DNA from: JBFJWR01 sp041623535
Lineage (GTDB): Bacteria > Pseudomonadota > Gammaproteobacteria > Pseudomonadales > JBFGWM01
NCBI GenBank assembly: GCA_041623535.1
Contig: JBFJWR010000081.1
Coordinates: 1 to 10,253 of the forward strand
Direction of reading: 5' to 3'
Length of the DNA stretch: 10,253 nucleotides
Under the pieces are notes generated by a model, which worked only from the letters and a program-made list of their open reading frames with translations, did not search any database and was not told where the DNA came from. This document shows positions 1 through 6,267 of this stretch, one piece after another. Within the stretch, counting starts at the first letter, position 1. Each line of letters starts with the position of its first letter. The position numbers and the translations under genes are program-made.

Positions 1-372
1 ATCATTGCCCTGGGCGTTCATGGCGGCCATCTGAAAGGCCGCGATTTCCGGATCAGAACCTTCCTGAAAGGTCATGCCGAAAGCGACCGGGTCGCTGGCC
101 ATGACCAGCATGCCGCGCAGTACGTTGAGCTGGTCGGGCAGTGGCAGGTTCAGCAGTGGCTGGAATTCCGGGGGCAGGGCCGGATCACGCACCAGGCAGA
201 GGGCAAGCCCGTTTTCTGCCGACACCCAGCCTTGCAGCACCGCTTCGTCGACTGCCACCGTGAGTTTCCGTTCGTTGTCACAAAAGCGTTCCGGCGTGAA
301 GCGCGGGTCTTCCGCGAGTGCCAGTGCGGGCAGGAACAAGGCGACGGTGAACAGGCGGAATCTGGCGAACAT
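1..372 (-). CDS. Secreted/periplasmic protein of unknown function (partial, N-terminal 124 residues)
   Basis: The frame is open from an ATG at 372 to the window edge with no stop, so the C-terminus lies outside. The first 20 residues form a classic Sec signal peptide: a short positive start (MFARFR), a hydrophobic core and an ALALA end with likely signal peptidase I cleavage before Glu21-Asp22. The mature part is acidic and polar and has two cysteines (C31 and C59) that could form a disulfide in the periplasm. There is no lipobox Cys at the cleavage site, so it is not a lipoprotein. A good ribosome binding site (GGGAG, 8 bases before the ATG) supports the start. It lies 104 bases downstream of the lipoxygenase-like gene on the same strand and could be the last gene of that transcript or have its own promoter. 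I do not recognise the family. Confidence 0.75.
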   Translation of the reverse strand, partial: MFARFRLFTVALFLPALALAEDPRFTPERFCDNERKLTVAVDEAVLQGWVSAENGLALCLVRDPALPPEFQPLLNLPLPDQLNVLRGMLVMASDPVAFGMTFQEGSDPEIAAFQMAAMNAQGND

Positions 373-439
373 ACGGGGCACTCCCTGGGCGAACGGTAAC
401 AGCCGCAGCCCCAGAGCGGGCCGACTGATCGTTCAGAAA

Positions 440-447
440 GTGTACAC
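440..447. repeat. 8-bp perfect palindrome GTGTACAC in the gap before the secreted-protein gene
   Basis: The 104-base gap (373-476) between the lipoxygenase-like gene and the secreted-protein gene contains the perfect palindrome GTGTACAC about 70 bases upstream of the ATG at 372. It could be half of an operator, but an 8-bp palindrome is short and may be chance. A second weak inverted repeat nearby (GTGCG/CGCAC, 7-base loop, about 450-466) has no T-run on either side, so it is not a convincing terminator. I saw no clear -35/-10 pair in this gap. Confidence 0.25.
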
Positions 448-476
448 GTTGTGCGCGATGACCGCACGGGCAGGGG

Positions 477-1994
477 TCAGACCAGGCTTTCCAGCAGGTA
501 GTCGATATCCAGTCCGAGATTGGCGAATTCGGTTCTCCGGCTTTCCAGCAATTCCAGCAGCGTGCTGCCCAGTGCGCCGTCGGCCTGGTCCATCATCTTT
601 GGCAGGCCGCCCCGCTTGCGATGGGCGAAATGCGTGGCCTGGGCGATCTGCATACCCTTCGAGGCCCGCTTGATGTTCTGGTAATCGAATTTCTCGGCGA
701 AGGGATTCAGCGGGTAGCCGGTGGCCAGTGCCAGGTGCGACCAGCAATGCGCGAAACAGACCTGGAAGATCAGGAAGCGGCAGAAGGTCTGCGCATTCTG
801 CAGCACCAGTTCGTCGGCATCGTTCTCCTGCAGGATGGGTGATGCCGACGGTACGCCGGGGGCTGATTCCAGGCTGTATGCAACCAGGTCGGCGGATGCG
901 TTCAGTAATTCCTGTTTTGCCTGCAGGATAGCGTCGCGATGCTGCGCGAAGTATCGGGCCAGGTACTCGTCCAGCACCGCCATGAACAGTTCACCGGCGG
1001 TGACGTAGCGATGGAAGTCCCCAAGCGGCTGCTGCAATCGCCAGGTTTTCCAGTCGATCTTTTTCACATAGTCGCGGATGAATGCACCCGAGGATGCATG
1101 CGTGAACGGGCCGAAAGCGACGGTCAGCTGGTGCTCGCCCCAGACCAGGTGATCGGCCAGGTAATTGGTGCCACGCACGTGCTTGAGGTGCGGCTGCAGC
1201 AACGTCTGTATCGGGTTCTCCGGCGAGAGGTTGCGCTCCACCGCCACCATGTATTGCTCGACCAGCATGTGGCACAGGCCGCTGTGGAAGCGCAGGATGC
1301 CGTCGTATTGCACCACGCCCCAGGCGATTTTCTTGGCCTCGTGCCAGTTCTCGTCACCCGGCGTGGAGGTGATGGGCGTTGCCTCCCGTTCCGTCAGCGT
1401 GATCTTGCGCAGCACCATGGATTGCGCGTTCTGCCGCTCCATGATGATCTCGACGTTGGGAAAGCGCAGTTGCTGGCCGAACTCGTAGGCGTCGTAGTTA
1501 CCGGTCCACACGAACTGATTTTCATTCTGTGCCACCAGTTCCACCGGGCAGTAGCCATTGAGCAGCATGTCCACCACGCCGGCATCGGTGTAAATGGCAT
1601 CGAAATTCAGCACGCCATAATCGTCGGTGATCTTGTCGATGTCATCATCGCCAAAAATCGCGTTGCGGATCAGGCGGGTGGTGATGGGCACCGAGATCGT
1701 GGTCAGGATGCTGACAAAGCGCAGGCTTTCGCGATCCTGCAGCAGATCGACAAGCCGTTTCCGGGAAGTAAACAGGCCTGCCGAGTTCTCGGCGTACTCA
1801 AGCTTTGCCCGTTTGCGCTGCAGGCGTTCATCCAGCGCCCGCGGAAAGCAGGGCACCAGCAGGCGCGTGCTCAGCGAGCACAGCACCAGCATGCCAAAGT
1901 TCCTGATTTCCTTGTGGATGCTGACTTCAGTGGGCGCCGCGGGCCGGCGGCCGAAAAACTCTTTTAAAAATTCAGTCCGGACGGCGATCGACAT
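477..1994 (-). CDS. Lipoxygenase-like non-heme iron dioxygenase (short, no PLAT domain, no signal peptide)
   Basis: The 505-residue protein matches the lipoxygenase catalytic core, an enzyme class that inserts O2 into polyunsaturated fatty acids. Visible hallmarks are W217..AK (220-221), then H237-x4-H242, R254, LS (256-257), PI (261-262), LL (265-266), PH (268-269), N277 and L279-A280. A second metal pair is H416-x3-H420, and the protein ends in Val505. In the family the metal ligands are two His of HxxxxH, a third His, an Asn/His/Ser four residues on, and the C-terminal carboxylate (Ile, or Val in some manganese enzymes), so all five positions are filled. Spacing from the first His to Ala280 is 43 residues, the same as from H499 to A542 in soybean LOX-1 as I remember it; Ala there predicts S-stereochemistry. 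It is short for a bacterial lipoxygenase (often about 600-700). With no signal peptide it is predicted to be cytoplasmic. It lies 22 bases after the cyclase gene, probably in one operon. A frame extension to 2144 would overlap the cyclase and lacks support. Activity and substrate are untested. Confidence 0.85.
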   Translation of the reverse strand: MSIAVRTEFLKEFFGRRPAAPTEVSIHKEIRNFGMLVLCSLSTRLLVPCFPRALDERLQRKRAKLEYAENSAGLFTSRKRLVDLLQDRESLRFVSILTTISVPITTRLIRNAIFGDDDIDKITDDYGVLNFDAIYTDAGVVDMLLNGYCPVELVAQNENQFVWTGNYDAYEFGQQLRFPNVEIIMERQNAQSMVLRKITLTEREATPITSTPGDENWHEAKKIAWGVVQYDGILRFHSGLCHMLVEQYMVAVERNLSPENPIQTLLQPHLKHVRGTNYLADHLVWGEHQLTVAFGPFTHASSGAFIRDYVKKIDWKTWRLQQPLGDFHRYVTAGELFMAVLDEYLARYFAQHRDAILQAKQELLNASADLVAYSLESAPGVPSASPILQENDADELVLQNAQTFCRFLIFQVCFAHCWSHLALATGYPLNPFAEKFDYQNIKRASKGMQIAQATHFAHRKRGGLPKMMDQADGALGSTLLELLESRRTEFANLGLDIDYLLESLV

Positions 1995-2001
1995 GGTTTC
2001 T

Positions 2002-2010
2002 CTTCTTCCT
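2002..2010 (-). promoter_or_regulatory. Ribosome binding site that fixes the lipoxygenase-like start at 1994
   Basis: Read on the minus strand this is AGGAAGAAG, 7 bases before the ATG at 1994. It lies in the 22-base gap after the cyclase stop codon. It favours the 505-residue start over the in-frame upstream ATG at 2144, which would run through the 3' end of the cyclase gene and add about 50 low-complexity residues rich in Pro and Arg. Confidence 0.6.
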
Positions 2011-2016
2011 TGAAGT

Positions 2017-3237
2017 CTAGGCGGAGGCGGCGCGCGGCACCTCGGCGAGGGCAAAGTTTTCCTGGGCGGCCACCCAGTAGGTGCTGATGTCGCGATCAAT
2101 TCCCTTGACGCGTATCTTGCCCCGCGGAACGCAGGGTATTTCATCCTTGATCAATTCATAGGTTGAGTCGGAGATGAGTATCCGTCCCGCCTCTGAATTG
2201 GTTTCCAGGCGCGAGGCCAGGTTCACGCTGCCGCCGACGATGGTGTACTCGAGTCGGTCATCGCTGCCAAAGTTGCCGACCGTGCAATCGCCGGTGTGCA
2301 CGCCCACCCGCACCGCGATATCCATGGTCGCGCACTTGTTGACCATCTCGATGGCCATTTTCATGCACTGGATGGCATCCTGCTTCTTGCCCAGCGACTG
2401 CGGGTCGCCAAAAAAAACCATCAGCGAATCACCGATGTACTTGTCCAGCGTGCCCGAGTAACGATTGATGGCGATGTTCGACATTTCATTGAAATAGTTA
2501 TTCAGCCAGATGGCCAGTTGCTCGCGCTCCATGCTCTCGGCGATGCCGGTAAAGCCGACGATGTCCGAGAACAGGATGGTCAGTGGTTTCTTGTAGGACT
2601 CGATCCTGACGTCCTTCTCGCCGGCAAAAATCGATCGGTACACCTGCGGTGACAGGTACTTGGAAAGCTTGGTCGCCAGCGCCTCGATTTTTTCCTTCTG
2701 TTCCTTGAGTTCCCGCCGGGTCCGGCGCAGGTGCGCGCGCTGGTTGAACGCGTTCAAGCCGATGGCGCTGGCATAGGCCAGAATCCCCAGGCTGCAGATC
2801 AGTGCCGTGGCGAGGTTCGACTGGTGGCTGAACTGGAAGCCATTCACCAGGGAAGAGACAGCGATGGTGGCCGCCAGCACTGCCATGCCCCTGGCCAGGA
2901 ACCAGATCCCAAGCGTCATCAGGGATGACACGCAGATGCCGGTGGCAATGAACAGCAGCGGAAACAGGCCCCAGTCCAGGTAGGTCTGCAGGAAGCCGAG
3001 AAACATGATGTCGATGTACTCGGCCCACTCGGTGCTGCGTTTCAGATCAGTGACCCGGGACAGGCCATACAGCACGTGGGGCAGCACGAAGCACAGCGCA
3101 ATGAACGGCCCGTGCCGCAGCAGATCAAAGCGGTCGTGAATCGTGGAAATAATGATCAGCAGGATGAATACGTAGCCGATGATGCGCGTGGTATAGGCCT
3201 GGGCGACATAACTGGATGCGGTACTGCGCGGCGGCAT
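2017..3237 (-). CDS. Membrane-anchored class III adenylate cyclase (MASE-type N-terminus)
   Basis: The 406-residue protein makes cAMP from ATP. Residues about 17-165 hold roughly six hydrophobic segments, resembling a MASE2-like membrane sensor; the exact MASE type is a guess. A charged helix (about 167-192) and an LSKYLSP linker lead into the catalytic domain (about 215-390). Metal-binding D225 (FSDIVGFT) and D270 (KYIGDS), substrate-selecting K266 and T332, catalytic N339 and transition-state R343 (VNLASRLE) are all present. Lys plus Thr is the adenylate-specific pattern of class IIIb enzymes, so ATP rather than GTP is expected, and the domain should work as a homodimer. The ATG at 3237 has GGGAGAA upstream. 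The gene follows the repeat-protein gene after 132 bases, and the lipoxygenase-like gene starts 22 bases after its stop. The membrane part presumably senses an envelope or lipid signal, which is inference. No REC, HAMP or GAF domain is visible. Confidence 0.93.
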   Translation of the reverse strand: MPPRSTASSYVAQAYTTRIIGYVFILLIIISTIHDRFDLLRHGPFIALCFVLPHVLYGLSRVTDLKRSTEWAEYIDIMFLGFLQTYLDWGLFPLLFIATGICVSSLMTLGIWFLARGMAVLAATIAVSSLVNGFQFSHQSNLATALICSLGILAYASAIGLNAFNQRAHLRRTRRELKEQKEKIEALATKLSKYLSPQVYRSIFAGEKDVRIESYKKPLTILFSDIVGFTGIAESMEREQLAIWLNNYFNEMSNIAINRYSGTLDKYIGDSLMVFFGDPQSLGKKQDAIQCMKMAIEMVNKCATMDIAVRVGVHTGDCTVGNFGSDDRLEYTIVGGSVNLASRLETNSEAGRILISDSTYELIKDEIPCVPRGKIRVKGIDRDISTYWVAAQENFALAEVPRAASA

Positions 3238-3310
3238 GCAGGCGGTTCTCCCGGAAATATTGCACAGGATAGACCGGCTGGTCGCGGTTCTCGACAGGGC
3301 GAATGAAAAT

Positions 3311-3344
3311 GCATCGGGATGCGCGTCCCATGTATGCCGGCATA
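3311..3344. repeat. Two small inverted repeats upstream of the cyclase gene (possible operator)
   Basis: The 132-base gap 3238-3369 holds a perfect 12-bp palindrome, TATGCCGGCATA (3333-3344). Eleven bases away is a second inverted repeat, GCATC-GG-GATGC (3311-3322). Neither is followed by a T-run, so they are not good intrinsic terminators. Their place about 75-110 bases before the cyclase ATG would suit a regulator site. A weak promoter candidate follows on the minus strand (TCGAGA, 17 bases, TATCCT; 4 of 6 matches each), not strong enough to list separately. If real, it would give the cyclase and lipoxygenase-like genes their own transcript. Confidence 0.3.
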
Positions 3345-3369
3345 GCCGTTGCTGCGCGGCGGCTGGTGC

Positions 3370-4563
3370 TCAGGAATCAGGCGGAGATTTGCCCGGCAGC
3401 ACCTTTACGATTCGTGTGCGCAGTGCTTCAGGCAGGTAACCCAGCAGCAGGTCGCGACGCTGGCGTGCCTGGTGCTGCAGTACGTCCACGACGTGCTCTG
3501 CCGTCTGCCGGTTGCGCAATACGGTTTCCATGGTTTTCTCCCGCAGCACGCCGAGGATGGTGAGCATGGGATCGAATGGCAGGAAACGAAACAGGCGCGT
3601 GAAGACGTGCTCGTCGCCCGCGGCTTCCAGTTCACGCGAGATATCCTCGATCACCCTGGGATCCAGCCGCTCCATCAGGCTGGCGGCCACATCCTCGGGG
3701 AGCCGGTCGATGATCTGCGCCAGCATGTGTGGTGCGACGCGGATCAAGGACTCGGCCAGCTGGCCGGGGTCTCCGGCCCGGCTGGCAATTTGTATGAGTG
3801 TGTCCGCTGCGACGTTCTCGGCGAGGTGGGCGAGGGTGGCGTCCGGCAGCAGCGCAGCCAGGCGCGCCAGTTCATCGAAGTCCCGCGACCGTTCCAGTTC
3901 CAGCGCAACGGAGTGCAGCAGTTCTTCGGACAAGCCGCCGATGATCTCGGCAATTTTCTGGTCGGGCAGGTAACGCGCCGCCTGGGCCAGCACGGCGGGC
4001 GCAAAGCGGCCCAGGGCTGCGGCCAGTGGTGCGGGGTCGGGCATCAGCAGGGCGGTGTCGGCCAGTGTTTCGGCATCCAGTTCCGATGCCAGTGCGACGA
4101 TGGCTTCGGTATGCAGGCTGGCGACCAGCGTGGCGAGGACAATGGTTTCCCCGCGGCGGGCCAGCTCGTGCGTGACCAGGCGCAGAATTTCGATGGGCAG
4201 GCCGTTGATCAGGGACGCAGACTCTTCGGCGGGCAGGTAGCGGGCCACGTCGGCCATGAACCCGGCAGAGAGGTGGCAGGCGACCTTGCCGGACTGGGTT
4301 GAATCCAGTCGCCGCGCCATTTCGGCAGTGATCACCGGGCCCAGCGCCCGTTCGGCAATCTTGGCTGACAGCCGGGCCGGGAGCATGCGGCCGGCGGCCG
4401 ACAGGTTGACCACGGCCGCCTGTCCCTCACGACTCAGGCGGGTTTCGATCTGCCGTCGCAGGTGACGCAGTTCGGTGTCGGAATACACCAGCAGCATCGA
4501 CAGCGACTCCGGGCTGCAATGCAGCATGCGGGCCATCAATAACAGCTCGGCGCGCTGGATCAT
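3370..4563 (-). CDS. All-helical repeat protein of unknown function (three 89-residue repeats)
   Basis: The 397-residue protein is predicted almost wholly alpha-helical and soluble; I see no signal peptide or membrane segment. Residues 98-186, 187-275 and 276-364 line up as three repeats of exactly 89 residues without gaps. Each unit has two helical sub-units marked by LP- or SL-type turns, of about 40 and 49 residues. A half-unit at about 60-97 extends the array toward the N-terminus. The look is that of a helical-repeat scaffold, loosely like MgtE N-terminal or FliG-type helical domains, but I cannot assign a family or an enzymatic role and no catalytic motif is visible. The stop of the 79-residue gene is only 3 bases before this ATG, so the two are translated from one message and may form a complex. 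The cyclase and lipoxygenase-like genes follow on the same strand. The C-terminal tail (KSPPDS) is probably disordered. Confidence 0.8.
   Translation of the reverse strand: MIQRAELLLMARMLHCSPESLSMLLVYSDTELRHLRRQIETRLSREGQAAVVNLSAAGRMLPARLSAKIAERALGPVITAEMARRLDSTQSGKVACHLSAGFMADVARYLPAEESASLINGLPIEILRLVTHELARRGETIVLATLVASLHTEAIVALASELDAETLADTALLMPDPAPLAAALGRFAPAVLAQAARYLPDQKIAEIIGGLSEELLHSVALELERSRDFDELARLAALLPDATLAHLAENVAADTLIQIASRAGDPGQLAESLIRVAPHMLAQIIDRLPEDVAASLMERLDPRVIEDISRELEAAGDEHVFTRLFRFLPFDPMLTILGVLREKTMETVLRNRQTAEHVVDVLQHQARQRRDLLLGYLPEALRTRIVKVLPGKSPPDS
3472..4272 (-). repeat. Three tandem 267-bp coding units (89 residues each)
   Basis: Units are 4006-4272, 3739-4005 and 3472-3738. 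The protein units align end to end with no gap. By hand count the first two share 33 of 89 residues (about 37%), including an ARYLP box at unit positions 10-14. The third keeps RLP at the same place and the APxxLAQ start shared with unit two. The repeats are diverged at DNA level, so they are old internal duplications rather than recent copies. Confidence 0.75.
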
Positions 4564-4566
4564 CGT

Positions 4567-4806
4567 TCAGGCTTCCGGGAAGCGGCCGGCCAGCCGGCGG
4601 CGCAGCGGGCCCGGAAGGAAGCGCTGGGCGTCCTGCATGGCCTTGGCGATGACGTGACGGCGCTCGGTAATGGCAGCACCCAGCAGCCCGCACAGGTGTT
4701 CACCTTCTTCATCGGACAACTGATCAAGGAACTCCAGTCCATCGACGGGCGCGTCCAGCAGATCGGCGACCTGCTGCGAGCGGGATCGGGAGGGGGGTGG
4801 GCTCAC
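4567..4806 (-). CDS. Small conserved-looking protein of unknown function, partner of the repeat protein
   Basis: The 79-residue protein has a basic, Pro/Ser-rich first 10 residues, then an acidic helical middle (VADLLDAPVDGLEFLDQLSD) and a basic helical end (LPGPLRRRL). It has one cysteine (C39) and no signal peptide or membrane segment. The start is GTG at 4806, with AAGGA about 11 bases upstream; the next in-frame Met is far inside, so GTG is the best choice. The stop codon is 3 bases before the ATG of the 397-residue repeat protein, implying translational coupling and a shared job. The acidic helix and LP-type turns resemble a single sub-unit of that protein, so it could be a detached repeat or a cap, which is inference. 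I do not recognise the family. Confidence 0.65.
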   Translation of the reverse strand: MSPPPSRSRSQQVADLLDAPVDGLEFLDQLSDEEGEHLCGLLGAAITERRHVIAKAMQDAQRFLPGPLRRRLAGRFPEA

Positions 4807-4866
4807 GGGTCAGCAATTCCTTCTTTAATACGCGCCCACGGGCTGGGGAACGGGTGGCAGCAAGGG

Positions 4867-4882
4867 GGGCGTTCTGACGCCC
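4867..4882. other. Perfect 6-bp stem, 4-base loop hairpin between the kinase gene and the 79-residue gene
   Basis: The stem is GGGCGT / ACGCCC with a TCTG loop, in the 138-base gap 4807-4944 just after the kinase stop. On the minus strand the stem is followed by CCCC then TTG, not a T-run, so it is at most a weak or factor-assisted terminator, or an mRNA-stabilising hairpin. It lies where a boundary between the signalling genes and the downstream operon would be expected. The rest of the gap shows a short AGTCACTGACT palindrome at 4934-4944 and no strong promoter; an AT-rich patch (TATTAAAG) lies about 20-30 bases before the GTG start. Confidence 0.35.
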
Positions 4883-4944
4883 GGAAACTCTGGACTGGTA
4901 ATCCTAGCGCAGATTGGTGTTGGAGTGCGCAGCAGTCAGTGACT

Positions 4945-6267
4945 CTATGCCTTTCCCGGCCGGGACTGCCGGCTTTCGACGGCACGGGGCACGCGGATTT
5001 CTACTGTGCAGCCTTTGCCCGGTGCCGAGAGCAGCTTCATGGTGCCGTGCATCAGGAGCGCACGTTCTTCCATGCTGACCAGTCCCAGGCCGCCCTGCCG
5101 GCGTGCTTTTTCCGGATCAAGGCCACAGCCATTGTCGACGACCTGCAGCACGACTGTGCCGGGCTCTTCGTATAGCAGGATGCGGATTTCTGTCGCCTTT
5201 GCGTGAATGTTGGCGTTGTGCAGTGCCTCCTGAACGATGCGATACAAACCCAGCGCACGCTCCGGTTCCAGCGTGCCGGACAGGGTCCGGTAATCAAGGT
5301 GAACCGGGGTGCCCGTTTGCCGGGTGAAGTTCTCGCTGCTCCGGCAGAGCGCCGCCTCCAGCCCGAGTTCTTCGAGAATCCCGGGATGGGTCTCGCGGGC
5401 GAACTGGCGCAGGTGGTCGGCAACCTGCCTGATGGATTTCCGTGCCTCATTGATGCCGTCGGAGATGCCGGGGTCTGGTGACCGGGAGGCAATGGCTGAC
5501 AACCGCAGGCCCACGGCAGCCAACTCCTGCCCGAAACTGTCGTGCATTTCCCGGGCGAATTTCCGCGCCTCCTGTTCCTGCCGATCAATCGTATTCTTGA
5601 GCAGCCTGCGCAGATCTGCCTGGGATTCGACCAGCTCCGCGGTCGATGCTGCAATGCGAGATTCGAGCGTTGCGTTGAGTGTACGCAGCTGCTGCTCGGC
5701 GTGGTGTTGCTCGCTGGTGTCGATGAGTGCCACCCGGAACGTGGGTTGCTCGGCTGAAAGGATGAGTTCGCACTGACCGGTCACGTGTATCTGTGTTTCT
5801 CCCGCGACCCGAAGCACCAGATTATCGATCTGCCTGACCTGGGCATTGGAAAAATTCATCCAGAGTTGCCGAACCGCATCCTGGGACTCGGCTGCGAAAT
5901 AGCGGATGAATGGTTTTCTCACCAGGTCCTGACGGTTAACGCCAAGCAATTGCGCCGCTTTCAAATTCCCCTGCAGAACCAATCCCTCCAGATTCAGTTC
6001 GAAGTAGGCCACCGGTGCAAAATCGAATAGTTCGGTATAGTGGTCGCGTGTTTTCGTCAGTTCCCGTTGCGCAATCTGCAGTTCTTCGTTCTGCATTTCC
6101 AGTTCGATGCGGTGCACATGCAGTTCGTTCAGCAGCGCGCTGAGGTCCTTCGCAGGCAGGTCGGCCAGTTGTGCGGGCTCCGCCTGGAATAGCGCCTCGG
6201 CGCGCTGCCGCAATGTCGGCTTTTGAGCGCCGGTTGTGTTTCTATCGCGCGGCATGGTCGGCCACAT
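4945..6267 (-). CDS. PAS-containing NarL-family sensor histidine kinase (HisKA_3/HATPase)
   Basis: The 440-residue soluble kinase autophosphorylates on His and passes the phosphate to a response regulator. Residues about 18-72 are a helical linker (LHVHRIELEMQNEEL) common in front of PAS domains. A PAS domain covers about 73-185, a coiled coil about 186-232, HisKA_3 about 233-300 with phosphoacceptor H242 in EMHDSFGQE, and the ATPase domain about 335-428. Its N-box has E347 and N351, its G1 box is D378-N-G-C-G, and its G2 box is GGLGL (392-396). There is no membrane segment, so it senses an internal signal or works with the upstream PAS protein. The start at 6267 overlaps the end of the CheB-CheR gene by 26 bases; a second ATG at 6255 (14-base overlap) is equally possible and removes only four residues. 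The overlap implies translational coupling. The obvious partner is the NarL-type regulator encoded two genes upstream. Confidence 0.93.
   Translation of the reverse strand: MWPTMPRDRNTTGAQKPTLRQRAEALFQAEPAQLADLPAKDLSALLNELHVHRIELEMQNEELQIAQRELTKTRDHYTELFDFAPVAYFELNLEGLVLQGNLKAAQLLGVNRQDLVRKPFIRYFAAESQDAVRQLWMNFSNAQVRQIDNLVLRVAGETQIHVTGQCELILSAEQPTFRVALIDTSEQHHAEQQLRTLNATLESRIAASTAELVESQADLRRLLKNTIDRQEQEARKFAREMHDSFGQELAAVGLRLSAIASRSPDPGISDGINEARKSIRQVADHLRQFARETHPGILEELGLEAALCRSSENFTRQTGTPVHLDYRTLSGTLEPERALGLYRIVQEALHNANIHAKATEIRILLYEEPGTVVLQVVDNGCGLDPEKARRQGGLGLVSMEERALLMHGTMKLLSAPGKGCTVEIRVPRAVESRQSRPGKA

Noticed and set aside
939..1967. A 342-codon open frame on the plus strand
   Set aside because: It runs antisense to the lipoxygenase-like gene, and its translation is rich in His, Gln, Val and Arg typical of a shadow of GC-rich coding DNA. 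No family motif or ribosome binding site is visible.
1995..2144. Longer N-terminus for the lipoxygenase-like protein, starting at 2144
   Set aside because: It would overlap the cyclase coding end by over 120 bases, adds only Arg/Pro-rich residues, and the ATG at 1994 has its own ribosome binding site.
3349..4302. A 317-codon open frame on the plus strand
   Set aside because: Antisense to the repeat-protein gene; its Gly/Gln-rich translation mirrors the Ala/Leu/Pro-rich codons of the real gene and shows no domain.
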